Shown here: positions 7,824 through 15,585 of the stretch, one piece after another | Layout: each line of letters begins with the position of its first letter | Numbering within the stretch: the stretch's first letter is position 1 | Origin: Pseudomonadota bacterium | GTDB lineage: Bacteria; Pseudomonadota; Gammaproteobacteria; Burkholderiales; Burkholderiaceae_C | Assembly (NCBI GenBank): GCA_021804595.1 | Contig: JAJZHH010000012.1 | Span: 1 to 38,518 of the forward strand | Length of the DNA stretch: 38,518 nucleotides | Direction of reading: 5' to 3' | The notes under the pieces: model-generated | The model's input: the letters and a program-made list of their open reading frames with translations, nothing else | Told to the model about the DNA's origin: nothing | Databases searched by the model: none | Position numbers and translations under genes: made by a program

Positions 7824-8396
7824 TCAAGGCCCCGGCAAGCGGATCGACGCGGCGAAGCTGCGCGCCGCGTCGTCCTGATAGTGCGCGCTCGTGGCCAGCG
7901 CGGTGGCCTGGTAGACCTGGCTGCCCTGCGCGAACAGCACGACGTGCTCGCGCACCGCGCCGCCGCGCGGGTCATGACCGGCCACGTCCATCTCGACAGC
8001 GTCGGCCAGCCCGGGCGTGGCGTGGGCGACGGCGCTGGCGTGCACCGCGGCGGCGCTGCCGTGCACATTGGCCAGCGCCGCCGCGCGCAGCGTGGCCAGC
8101 GCCGGCGCCACGCGCGGCGCGCTGCCGACGTCGGCGTGCGCCAGCGCGAAGGTCATGCCGGAGGCCACGCAGCCGGTCATGCTCATCGTCACGCGCTGCT
8201 CGCCGAGCATGACCGGCTGCGTGACCTGCTGCGGCTTGCACGGGAAGGTCAGCAGCAGGTCGGTGCCTTGCGGGCGTGCTTCGCGCCAGTCCAGCGCCGG
8301 CGAGCACGCGCCGAGCAGCAGTGCACAGGTCAGCAGCACAACAAAACGCGCGGTTCGCTGGGTATGCCGCATGGCATTTGATGAAAAATCGGACAT
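7824..8396 (-). CDS. Predicted lipoprotein of unknown function
   Basis: This is not a family I can name with a function. The N-terminus has a basic region, a hydrophobic stretch and a lipobox (LLTCALLLGACSP), so it should be a lipoprotein anchored in the envelope. Two starts are possible: 8396 (190 residues) or 8372 (182 residues); neither has a clear ribosome site, and the shorter one gives a more standard signal. The mature part begins with a LLLTFPCKPQQ motif and a second conserved-looking cysteine in MSMTGCVASGM, followed by ALAHADV. I recall this pattern from conserved hypothetical proteins of Burkholderiales. It is transcribed away from a thioredoxin-fold gene; the cysteine pair could make it a redox partner, which is speculation. 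Confidence 0.72.
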   Translation of the reverse strand: MSDFSSNAMRHTQRTARFVVLLTCALLLGACSPALDWREARPQGTDLLLTFPCKPQQVTQPVMLGEQRVTMSMTGCVASGMTFALAHADVGSAPRVAPALATLRAAALANVHGSAAAVHASAVAHATPGLADAVEMDVAGHDPRGGAVREHVVLFAQGSQVYQATALATSAHYQDDAARSFAASIRLPGP

Positions 8397-8408
8397 GGAG
8401 CGGATTAT

Positions 8409-8432
8409 CGGCGCCGCGCGTCGCGGGCGCCG
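8409..8432. promoter_or_regulatory. Inverted repeat in a divergent intergenic region
   Basis: In the 48-base gap between the divergent lipoprotein and thioredoxin-fold genes, CGGCGCC is mirrored by GGCGCCG with a 10-base spacer. It could be a shared operator or an mRNA hairpin. Such GC repeats arise easily in this genome, so weight is low. A GGGGAG ribosome site for the plus-strand gene lies directly after it. Confidence 0.25.
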
Positions 8433-8444
8433 GGGAGACTCGAG

Positions 8445-8924
8445 ATGTCGACTGAACTGCGTTCGAAAGCCCGCGCCGGGTTCGTGGCGCTGGCGCTGCT
8501 GGCGGCGGCGGTGGCCGCGCACGCCGACACCGTGTTGCCGAGCGCGCACGACCTGCGCGCCAGCGCGGCACGCGCCGCGGCGCGCGGCGAACCGCTGGTG
8601 CTGCTGTTCAGCCTGCCCGACTGTCCGTATTGCGAAACGGTGCGTGCCAGCACCTATCGCTGGCTGCTGCGCGACGGCCACGCGGTCGAGCAGGTCGAGA
8701 TGCGCGACGACGCCGCGCTGCGCGATTTTGCCGGCGCGCCGACCCGCGGCGCCGAACTGGCGCGGCGTCTGCACGTGAAGCTGGCGCCGACGGTGCTGTT
8801 CGTCGGCCCCGGCGGCCGCGAGCTGGCCCCAAGGCTGGTCGGCGCCGGCGTGCCGGATTACTACGGCGGCGAGGTCGACGATGCGCTGCGGCAGGCGCAG
8901 CGGGCGCTGCGCGGCGGCGGTTGA
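8445..8924 (+). CDS. Periplasmic thioredoxin-fold protein with CPYC motif
   Basis: This 159-residue protein has a signal peptide (hydrophobic ALALLAAAVAAHA, cleavage near residue 27). A thioredoxin-like domain follows, with a redox-active C60-P-Y-C63 in LFSLPDCPYCETVRAST and a cis-proline in KLAPTVLFV (P115). The C-terminal RLVGAGVPDYYGGEVDDAL resembles the SoxW/DsbC-like single-domain group. The likely role is thiol-disulfide exchange or reduction in the periplasm; the partner is unknown. GGGGAG precedes the ATG at 8445. It is upstream of, and same strand as, the efflux operon, but the operon's likely -35 box overlaps this gene's stop codon, suggesting a separate promoter. Confidence 0.8.
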   Translation: MSTELRSKARAGFVALALLAAAVAAHADTVLPSAHDLRASAARAAARGEPLVLLFSLPDCPYCETVRASTYRWLLRDGHAVEQVEMRDDAALRDFAGAPTRGAELARRLHVKLAPTVLFVGPGGRELAPRLVGAGVPDYYGGEVDDALRQAQRALRGGG

Positions 8925-8963
8925 GCGTGCCCTGTCCTCTGCAGGTATACTACCGGCAGTATA
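8921..8963 (+). promoter_or_regulatory. Candidate promoter overlapped by an 18-bp palindromic operator
   Basis: TATACTACCGGCAGTATA at 8946-8963 is an inverted repeat with 16 of 18 positions symmetric (arms TATACT/AGTATA, centre CCGG). Its left arm can also serve as a -10 box (TATACT). TTGAGC at 8921-8926 could be the -35 box, 19 bases upstream. The layout suits repression by a dimeric regulator of TetR or similar type blocking the efflux operon, whose first gene starts at 9017. No such regulator is encoded in the window. Confidence 0.55.
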
Positions 8964-9016
8964 AGGACGCGTGGCCGATCGCCACGCCGACAACGAACAA
9001 CGATAGAGGTCTAGCG

Positions 9017-10417
9017 ATGAAGGTTTCCGCGTCACGACGCACGACGGGCGCGCTGCTCGCGCTGGCTCTGGCCTGGCCAGCATGGGCGCAGGCGCGTCCG
9101 CTCGATTTCGCGCAGGCGGTCGAAATCGCGCTGCACCAGAACCCCGACCTGCGTTCGGTGCAGGCGCAGATCGCGCAGGCCCGCGCCGGCGTCGCCCAGG
9201 CGCGCGGCGCGCGGCTGCCGCGCGTCAGCGTCAGCGTCGGTGCCACGCGCACCAACGACGCGCTGAACGCGTTCGGGCTGAAACTGGCGCAGCGCGGCGC
9301 GACCTTCAACGATTTCGGCGCCGGTCAGTTCAACCCGGCGCAACCCGGCGTGCTCGACATCGCGCCGACCAACCTGAACCACCCGGCAGCGGTCAACGAC
9401 TTCAGCTCGCGGCTGGAGGCGCAGCTGCCGCTGTACACCGGCGGCAAGCTCGACGGCTATATGCGCCAGGCGCACTCGATGCTTCTGGCCGCGCAGGCCG
9501 GCGACCGCGCCGCGCGTCAGGCCATCGTCGATCACGTGCTGCAGGCCTACGACGGCGTCTACACCGCGCGCGCCTGGCGCGACGTCGCGGCCAAGGCGCT
9601 GGTCGCCGCGCAGAGCCAGCTGAAGATGGTCGACAACCTGTACCGGCAGGGCGTGGTGCTGAAGAGCGACCTGCTCGCGGCCCAGGTCAACCTGGAGAAC
9701 GTGCAGGTGCAGCAGGACCAGGCCGCCGACATGGAAGCGCAGGCGATGGACGGGCTGCACGTCGTGCTCGGCCTGCCGTTGGCCGAGCCGCTCGAGCTGG
9801 GCGCGCCGGTGTCGGTGGCGATGCCCGCCGGCACGCCGGCGGCGTGGCTCGACGCCGCGGAGCAGGACAACCCGCGCCTGGTCGCGCTGCGCGAGCAGGT
9901 CGCCGCCGCCGGCGGCCAGATCGAAGTCGCGCGCGCCGACCTGTATCCGCAGATCGGCGCGATGGCGCGCTTCGAGACCCACGATCCGAACGCCGGCTTC
10001 GCCGCGCACAGCTACACCGTCGGCGCGCAGCTGACGTGGAACGTGTTCGACGGCGGCGTCGCCCGCCACGCGGTCGACCAGGCCGCCGCCGCGCGCGACG
10101 CGCTGCAGCTCAAGCTGCAGTCGGCGCGCGACCAGCTGGCGATGGGCATCGAGGACGCCTACCGCAAGGCAAGGCTGGCCAACGGCCAGATCAAGGGCCG
10201 CGAGCTCGCGGTGCAGCAGGCCGCCGAGGCCGAGCGCATCGTCGCGCGGCGCTACGCCGACGGCGTCGGCACGCTGCTCGAGCTGCAGGGCGCGCAGGCC
10301 ATGCTCGACAAGGCGCGCGCCGATCTGGTGCTGGCGCGCAGCACCGCGACCACCCAGCGCGCCGCGCTGCTGCTGGCGCTCGGGCGGCTGACGGCGAGCG
10401 CCGCGCAGCCGCGCTGA
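9017..10417 (+). CDS. TolC-family outer membrane efflux channel
   Basis: The true start is ATG 9017, since the earlier ORF-track start runs through the previous gene. The 466-residue protein has a signal peptide (ALLALALAWPAWAQA) and two repeated OEP halves: the first begins LDFAQAVEIALHQNPDLRSV and the second starts near AAEQDNPRLVALREQV. Long Ala/Gln-rich coiled coils form the periplasmic barrel, and LPLYTGGKLDGYMRQA and LTWNVFDGGVARHAV mark the outer-membrane strands. There is no lipobox, so it is TolC-like rather than OprM-like. It is the exit channel for the adaptor and RND pump encoded next and leads their operon. Confidence 0.92.
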   Translation: MKVSASRRTTGALLALALAWPAWAQARPLDFAQAVEIALHQNPDLRSVQAQIAQARAGVAQARGARLPRVSVSVGATRTNDALNAFGLKLAQRGATFNDFGAGQFNPAQPGVLDIAPTNLNHPAAVNDFSSRLEAQLPLYTGGKLDGYMRQAHSMLLAAQAGDRAARQAIVDHVLQAYDGVYTARAWRDVAAKALVAAQSQLKMVDNLYRQGVVLKSDLLAAQVNLENVQVQQDQAADMEAQAMDGLHVVLGLPLAEPLELGAPVSVAMPAGTPAAWLDAAEQDNPRLVALREQVAAAGGQIEVARADLYPQIGAMARFETHDPNAGFAAHSYTVGAQLTWNVFDGGVARHAVDQAAAARDALQLKLQSARDQLAMGIEDAYRKARLANGQIKGRELAVQQAAEAERIVARRYADGVGTLLELQGAQAMLDKARADLVLARSTATTQRAALLLALGRLTASAAQPR

Positions 10418-10480
10418 GCCCCGCCGCGCCCCCACCGCGAACCCGTTTGCGCATTCCACGACATTCCCGCCGAGACCACC

Positions 10481-11566
10481 ATGAACTCCAACCAACTGCC
10501 GGCCCTGTTGCGGCCGCTCGCGTTCTCGTTCGCCGCCGCGCTGCTCGCCGGCTGCGGCCACCACGACGCCATGCCGCCGGCGGCCGCGCCGCGACCGGTG
10601 GCGGCGGCCACGGTGCGGCTCGCCGCGCGCGACGCGACCCAGCGCACGCTGTTGTCGGGCGTCGTCATGTCGAGCAACCAGGTGCAGGTCGCGTCGCGGC
10701 TGATGGGCTACATCCGCGCCATCGAGGTGCACGAGGGCCAGCGCGTCAAGGCCGGCCAGTTGCTGCTGCAGGTCGACCCCAGCGACATCCAGGGCATGGT
10801 CGCGCAGGCGCGCGCCGGGCTGGCGCAGGCGCAGGCCAACCTGGTCGACGCACAGGCCGACTACACGCGCTTCGGCAACCTGTACAAGGCCGACGCGGTG
10901 ACGCGCCAGCAATGGGACGGCATCCAGCTGCGCTACAAGGTCGCGCAGCAGCAGGTCGCCGCAGCGCGCGCCGGCTACGCCACGGCGAGCGCGCAGATGC
11001 GCTACGCCAGCGTGAGCTCGCCGATCGCCGGCGTCGTCGTGCAGAAGATGGCCAACCCCGGCGACCTCGCCGCGCCGGGCCGCCCGCTGCTCGTCGTCGA
11101 AGGCGAGGGCCGGCTGCAGGTGCAGGTACAGGCCCCGGCCGAGGTCTGGGACCACGTCCACGTCGGCGACACGGTGCCGGTCTACGCCGGCGCGCGTGAA
11201 GTCGCCGGGCATGTCGCCGAGGCGGTGCCGGTGGCCGACCCGATGAGCCACACCCACACCGTCAAGATCGACCTGCCGGCCGACGCCGGGCTGGCCAGCG
11301 GCAGCTTCGTGCGCGTGGGCTTCGCGCTGGGGAGCGCGCCGCAGCTGCGCGTGCCGGCGGCCGCGGTGGTCGAGCGCGCCGGCATGCGCGGCGTATTCGT
11401 GGTCGACGCCGACGGCATCGCCCATTTCCGTCTGGTGCGGCTGGGCGCGGCCGGCGGCGACAAGGTCGACGTGCAGGCCGGGCTGCGCCCCGGCGACACC
11501 GTCGTCACCAGCCACCTCGACGCGGTCGGCAACGGCGTGAAGATCGTCGGAGGCCAACGTGGCTGA
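10481..11566 (+). CDS. RND efflux periplasmic adaptor (membrane fusion) lipoprotein
   Basis: This 361-residue protein has a lipoprotein signal with lipobox LLAGC (Cys near residue 25). Next come a lipoyl-type half motif around IRAIEVHEGQRVKAGQLLLQVD, an alpha hairpin (about 100-160, rich in Ala/Gln), a second lipoyl half (YASVSSPIAGVVVQKMANPGDLAAPGRPLLVVE) and a beta barrel with membrane-proximal domain (VPAAAVVERAGMRGVFVVDADG). It links the TolC-like channel to the inner-membrane pump. Its stop lies inside the start of the pump gene (8-base overlap), indicating translational coupling. Confidence 0.93.
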   Translation: MNSNQLPALLRPLAFSFAAALLAGCGHHDAMPPAAAPRPVAAATVRLAARDATQRTLLSGVVMSSNQVQVASRLMGYIRAIEVHEGQRVKAGQLLLQVDPSDIQGMVAQARAGLAQAQANLVDAQADYTRFGNLYKADAVTRQQWDGIQLRYKVAQQQVAAARAGYATASAQMRYASVSSPIAGVVVQKMANPGDLAAPGRPLLVVEGEGRLQVQVQAPAEVWDHVHVGDTVPVYAGAREVAGHVAEAVPVADPMSHTHTVKIDLPADAGLASGSFVRVGFALGSAPQLRVPAAAVVERAGMRGVFVVDADGIAHFRLVRLGAAGGDKVDVQAGLRPGDTVVTSHLDAVGNGVKIVGGQRG

Positions 11567-14500
11567 GCACAATGTTGCGATGAACAGCGCCGGGCGGCTG
11601 GCGCGCGCCTTCATCAGCTCGAAGATCACCGCGCTGATCATGCTCGCGCTGACCCTGGCCGGGGTCCTCGCGCTGCTGGTGACGCCGCGTGAGTACAACC
11701 CGCAGATCGTCGTTCCGGCGGCCAACATCATCGTCGCCAAGCCCGGCGCCGGGCCGGCCGAGATCCACGACCTGGTCGTCAAGCCGCTCGAGGCCATCAT
11801 GGCGTCGGTGTCGGGGGTCGACCATACCTACGGCTACGCGACCAACGACTTCGGCGTCGTCACCGTGCAGTTCAAGGTCGGCGAGGACCAGCAGAAAAGC
11901 CTGGTGAAAATGTACAACCAGGTGATGCAGAACCTCGACCGCATCCCGCCCGGCGCGATGCAGCCGCTGATCAAGCCGATCGACGTCGACGACGTGCCGA
12001 TCCTGACGCTGACCTTGAGCTCGAGCAGCATGGGTCAGGGCGAGCTGCGCGGCGTCGCCACCAAGCTGCTGAGCCACTTGCGCAACGTGCCCGGGGTGTC
12101 GTTCAGCGAAGTCGTCGGCGGCGCGCCGCGCGCGGTCAATGTCTGGATCTCGCCGGCCAAACTCGCCGCCGCCGGCATCCCGCTGCAGCAGGTCGACCAG
12201 ATCCTGCGCGGCAGCAACGCCGCAGCGCCCTTGGGCAACGTGGTCGACGCCGACCGCGTCACCCCGGTGCGCATCGACAGCTTCCTCGGCGACGCCCGCC
12301 AGGTCGGCGACATCCTGATCGGCGCGCCCAACGGCAAGCCGGTCTACCTGAAGGACGTGGCCCGCGTCGTCGACGGCCCGGCCGAAGTCGACAGCCTGTC
12401 GCACTTCGCCTGGGGTCCGGCGGCCAAGGGCGAGCCGCACGGCCGCGAAATGAGCGCGGTCACGCTGGCCATCGCGAAGAAGGCCGGCACCAACGCGGTG
12501 GTCGTCGTCGGCGCGGTGCTGAGCAAGCTGCACACGCTGGAGTCGTGGGCGCTGCCGCAGGGCGTGCAGGTCACCGTCACGCGCAACGACGGCGCCAAGG
12601 CCGACGGCGCGGTCAACACCCTGGTCGAGCACCTCGGCGTGGCCATCGTCAGCGTGTCGCTGCTGCTGTGGCTGTTCCTCGGCTGGCGCGAGGCCGGCAT
12701 CGTCACGCTGACCGTGCCGCTGACGCTGTTCGCGGTCATCACCGTCGACCTCATCGTCGGCGAGACGATCAACCGCATCACGCTGTTCGCGCTGATCCTG
12801 TCGCTGGGCCTGCTCGTCGACGGCGCCATCGTCGTCATCGAGAACATCCACCGCCACCTGCACCACGGCCCGGTCGGCGATTTCGAGCGCACCGTGGTGC
12901 ACGCCACCAACGAGATCGGCAACCCGACCAATATGGCCACGCTGGCGGTGATCCTGGCCTTCGTGCCGATGGCCTTCGTCAGCGGCATGATGGGTCCGTT
13001 CATGCGCCCGATCCCGGTCAACGTGCCGGTGGCGATGATCGCCTCGCTGCTGCTGGCCTACACCGTGGTGCCGTGGGCGGCGCGCGCGTGGCTGTCGAAG
13101 AAGGCGGCGCGCGACGCGCTCGCGCGCAGCGAGCCGCTCGAGGAGGAGGAGGGCGAGCGTCGCGCGCAGCAGCCCGACCGCCTGCACGCGGCCTATCTGA
13201 AGCTGTTCGGTCCGCTGCTCGCGCAGCGTGGCCGGCGCAACGTGATGCTCGCGCTGGTGCTGGTGCTGCTGCTGGCGGCGATGCTGATGCCGGCGTGGCA
13301 GTTCATCCGCCCCTCGGGCATGAACGGTCCGCTGTCGGCGCTGGGCGTCGAGCTGAAGATGCTGCCCAACGACAACACCAACAGCTTCCTGGTCGAAGTC
13401 GACACGCCGGCCGGCTCGTCGCTGGAGCACACCGACGCGGTCGCGCGCGCGGTCGGCGACGTGCTCGCGCGCAACCCCGAAGTCGTCAATTACCAGACCT
13501 TCGTCGGCATGGCCGCGCCGATCGATTTCGCCGCGCTGGTGCGCGGCGACATGATCAAGCGCGGCGACAACTTCGCGCAGATCCGCGTCGACCTGACGCC
13601 GAAGGACGAGCGCTCGACGCCGTCGCACGCCATCGTGCAGCGGCTGTACGCGCAACTGGCGCCGCTGCGCGCGCGCTACGCGGCGACCTCGATCAAGCTC
13701 TACGAAACGCCGCCGGGGCCGCCGGTGCGCTCGCAGGTGATGGCCGAGCTGTACGGACCGTCGTACGCGAAGCTGCGCCGCGTCGCGCACGAAGTGCTCG
13801 GTGACTTCGACCACACCTACGGCCTGATGAACCAGGACGACTCGGTGACCGCGACCACCGACGAATACCGCATCGTGATCGACCGCGCGAAGGCGGCGCA
13901 GTCGGGCATCGTGCCGGGGCAGGTGATCCAGTTGCTGCACGGCTACGTCTCCGGCATGCAGGTCGGCGCGGTGCACGAGGCCGGCGCCGACGAGCCGGTG
14001 GCGATCGACGTGCGCGTGGCGCGCGCCGAGCGCCAGTCGCCGCAGCAGCTGCTCGACATGCCGATCCAGGCCGCCGGCGGCCGCGTCGTGCCGCTGTCGG
14101 CGATCGCGCGCGTCGAGCGCACCGACCTGGCCAAGCCGATCTATACCCGCGACCAGCATCCGGTGGTCTACGTCGGCGGCGAGATGGCGCGCTCCAGCCC
14201 GGTGTACGCGACGCTGAGCCTGAACAGCCGCCTCGACGGCCACGCGCTGCCCGACGGCACCGTGCTGCGCACCGGCAACCTCGGCTTCACCGCGACGCCG
14301 CCGTCGGACCTGAAGGGCTACCAGCTGCTGTGGGGCGGCGAGATGCGGCTGACGCTCGACGTGTTCCGCGACCTCGGCTCGGCGTTCATCGTCGCGCTGG
14401 TGTTCATCTACCTGCTGCTCGTCGCCTACTACCGCTCGTTCATGCTGCCGGTGATCGTGATGGGGGCGATTCCGCTGACGCTGATCGGCGTGTTCCCCGG

Positions 14501-14867
14501 CCACTGGCTGACCCACCAGGCGTTCACCGCGACGTCGATGATCGGCGTCATCGCGCTGGCCGGCATCGTCGTGCGCAACTCGCTGCTGCTGATCGACTTC
14601 ATCCTCGACTACCGCGCGCGCGGCTTCAGCCTCGAGGAATCGGTGGCGCAGGCCGGTGCCGTGCGCCTGCGTCCGATCCTGCTGACCGCGCTGGCCATCA
14701 TGTTCGGCTCGGCCATCATGATCACCGACCCGGTGTTCGGCGGTCTCGCGGTGTCGCTGATCTTCGGCACGCTGCTGTCGACGCTGCTGACGCTGATCGT
14801 GATCCCGTTGATCTACTACATCTGGCAGATCCGTTTCGTCATTCCGCGCGCCGCGCGCCAAGCCTGA
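11559..14867 (+). CDS. RND-family efflux pump permease
   Basis: The 1102-residue length fits the RND superfamily. I favour the GTG start at 11559 because GGAGG lies about 5 bases upstream; an ATG at 11580 is the alternative. Twelve membrane helices can be traced, with large periplasmic loops after helix 1 and after the helix near residue 575. Helix 4 reads GLLVDGAIVVIENIHRH: only one of the two aspartates of AcrB-type drug pumps is present, as in heavy-metal (CzcA-type) pumps. Helix 10 reads GIVVRNSLLLIDF, with Arg where AcrB has Lys940. There are no Met-rich or other obvious metal motifs, so the substrate is open. The final gene neighbours, DUF2892 and a CsoR-like regulator, hint at metal or reactive-sulfur stress. 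Confidence 0.93.
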   Translation: MAEHNVAMNSAGRLARAFISSKITALIMLALTLAGVLALLVTPREYNPQIVVPAANIIVAKPGAGPAEIHDLVVKPLEAIMASVSGVDHTYGYATNDFGVVTVQFKVGEDQQKSLVKMYNQVMQNLDRIPPGAMQPLIKPIDVDDVPILTLTLSSSSMGQGELRGVATKLLSHLRNVPGVSFSEVVGGAPRAVNVWISPAKLAAAGIPLQQVDQILRGSNAAAPLGNVVDADRVTPVRIDSFLGDARQVGDILIGAPNGKPVYLKDVARVVDGPAEVDSLSHFAWGPAAKGEPHGREMSAVTLAIAKKAGTNAVVVVGAVLSKLHTLESWALPQGVQVTVTRNDGAKADGAVNTLVEHLGVAIVSVSLLLWLFLGWREAGIVTLTVPLTLFAVITVDLIVGETINRITLFALILSLGLLVDGAIVVIENIHRHLHHGPVGDFERTVVHATNEIGNPTNMATLAVILAFVPMAFVSGMMGPFMRPIPVNVPVAMIASLLLAYTVVPWAARAWLSKKAARDALARSEPLEEEEGERRAQQPDRLHAAYLKLFGPLLAQRGRRNVMLALVLVLLLAAMLMPAWQFIRPSGMNGPLSALGVELKMLPNDNTNSFLVEVDTPAGSSLEHTDAVARAVGDVLARNPEVVNYQTFVGMAAPIDFAALVRGDMIKRGDNFAQIRVDLTPKDERSTPSHAIVQRLYAQLAPLRARYAATSIKLYETPPGPPVRSQVMAELYGPSYAKLRRVAHEVLGDFDHTYGLMNQDDSVTATTDEYRIVIDRAKAAQSGIVPGQVIQLLHGYVSGMQVGAVHEAGADEPVAIDVRVARAERQSPQQLLDMPIQAAGGRVVPLSAIARVERTDLAKPIYTRDQHPVVYVGGEMARSSPVYATLSLNSRLDGHALPDGTVLRTGNLGFTATPPSDLKGYQLLWGGEMRLTLDVFRDLGSAFIVALVFIYLLLVAYYRSFMLPVIVMGAIPLTLIGVFPGHWLTHQAFTATSMIGVIALAGIVVRNSLLLIDFILDYRARGFSLEESVAQAGAVRLRPILLTALAIMFGSAIMITDPVFGGLAVSLIFGTLLSTLLTLIVIPLIYYIWQIRFVIPRAARQA

Positions 14868-14885
14868 TCCCCCGGAGAACAGACC

Positions 14886-15110
14886 ATGACCATCGAACGT
14901 TACATCCGTGTCTTTGCCGGCAGTTTCGTGCTGCTGTCGCTGCTGCTCGGCGTCGACGCCAGCCCGCTGTTCGTGTCGCGCTGGTTCCTGTGGCTGGCCG
15001 CCTTCGTCGGCGCCAACCTGCTGCAGTTCGGCTTCACCAATTTCTGCCCGCTGGCGCTGATCCTGAAAAAACTCGGAGTTCCGGAATCGCGCCTGTCGTG
15101 CGGGAACTGA
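14886..15110 (+). CDS. DUF2892 (YgaP-type) small inner-membrane protein
   Basis: This 74-residue protein has two hydrophobic helices (about 8-26 and 31-47) and then the family hallmark NFCPLALILKKLGVPES, like the membrane anchor of the rhodanese YgaP but without the sulfurtransferase domain. GGAGAA precedes the ATG, and only 18 bases separate it from the RND gene, so it belongs to the efflux operon. DUF2892 proteins are commonly found with rhodaneses and persulfide- or metal-responsive regulators; a role in sulfur handling or in assisting the pump is inference. Confidence 0.85.
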   Translation: MTIERYIRVFAGSFVLLSLLLGVDASPLFVSRWFLWLAAFVGANLLQFGFTNFCPLALILKKLGVPESRLSCGN

Positions 15111-15136
15111 AATCCTCCGCCATGCTCTACAGGGCA

Positions 15137-15192
15137 GGGCACGCGCAGCGACGCGTGTCCGGGGCGTGATCCCGGGGCAACCCGGGATCGCG
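15137..15192 (+). other. Two adjacent RNA hairpins between the DUF2892 and CsoR-like genes
   Basis: The first hairpin pairs GGGCACGCG with CGCGTGTCC (9 pairs, one wobble) around a 6-base loop at 15137-15160. The second, five bases later, pairs CGTGATCCCGGG with CCCGGGATCGCG (12 pairs, one wobble) around a GCAA tetraloop at 15165-15192. Neither is followed by a T run, so they are not standard intrinsic terminators. They could stabilise the efflux mRNA 3' end, act as Rho-related barriers, or form a leader for the regulator gene. Confidence 0.5.
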
Positions 15193-15197
15193 GCATT

Positions 15198-15213
15198 TCA
15201 CCCTTGTGGGTAA
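15198..15213. promoter_or_regulatory. Candidate operator for the CsoR-like regulator
   Basis: TCACCCTTGTGGGTAA contains the dyad ACCC-N4-GGGT (with outer T/A). Operators of CsoR/CstR-type repressors often have facing C-run and G-run half sites. It lies 18-21 bases before the first possible start of the CsoR-like gene, a position suited to autoregulation. The motif is short and the match is by analogy only. Confidence 0.35.
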
Positions 15214-15284
15214 CATCAGCAAGGAATTGGATGATGAGCAAACCGCGCCAGAAACCGAAAACCCCCGAGCCAGGAGAGCATGTG

Positions 15285-15575
15285 ATGTCCGTACTGACCA
15301 ACGAAGCGTCGCGCACCGACATTCTGAATCGTCTCAAGCGCGCCGAAGGTCAGTTGCGCGGCGTGCAGCGCATGATCGACGAGGGCGAGCCGTGCCTGAA
15401 GGTCGCGCAGCAGCTGTCGGCGGTGCGCAAGGCGCTCGACAGCACCTTCGTGCGCATGACCGTGTGCTACATCGAGCAGGAGCTCGACACGCGGCTCGAC
15501 GGCAGTCCGAGCGAGAAGGTCAGGCTCGAGTCGATGATGGAGGAAATGGAGACGCTGCTGGCGCGCATGACCTGA
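15285..15575 (+). CDS. CsoR/FrmR-family transcriptional regulator with atypical ligand positions
   Basis: The family core is clear: ILNRLKRAEGQLRGVQRMIDEGEPCLKVAQQLSAVRKALDS, a four-helix DNA-binding protein without a winged helix. I favour ATG 15285 (AGGAG 8 bases upstream, 96 residues); an in-frame start at 15231/15234, with AAGGA upstream, would add 17-18 residues. Counting from the conserved cysteine C37, the position that is His in FrmR and CsoR (+25) is Tyr62, and the +29 position (Cys or His in CsoR/RcnR, Cys in CstR) is Glu66; a second cysteine, C61, sits at +24. So a standard Cu or Ni site looks absent. A thiol-based or persulfide sensor using C37/C61 is possible. It probably represses itself and perhaps the upstream efflux operon. 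Confidence 0.87.
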   Translation: MSVLTNEASRTDILNRLKRAEGQLRGVQRMIDEGEPCLKVAQQLSAVRKALDSTFVRMTVCYIEQELDTRLDGSPSEKVRLESMMEEMETLLARMT

Positions 15576-15585
15576 GCGGTCGCGC

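Noticed and set aside
8921-8951. MerR-type promoter (19-base spacer)
   Set aside because: The dyad overlaps the -10 box instead of lying between -35 and -10, and no MerR gene is near.
9032-11800. 922-residue minus-strand ORF
   Set aside because: Antisense to the channel and adaptor genes, which have clear domains and ribosome sites.
11505-14861. 1118-residue minus-strand ORF
   Set aside because: Exact antisense shadow of the RND pump; His/Asp/Arg-rich composition without motifs.
11559-14867. Firm assignment of the RND pump as a heavy-metal exporter
   Set aside because: Only the helix 4 Asp-Gly pair supports it; length and missing metal-site motifs argue against certainty.
15280-15285. ATGTGA start-stop before the CsoR-like gene
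   Set aside because: Probably chance; the in-frame ATG at 15285 with AGGAG upstream explains translation.
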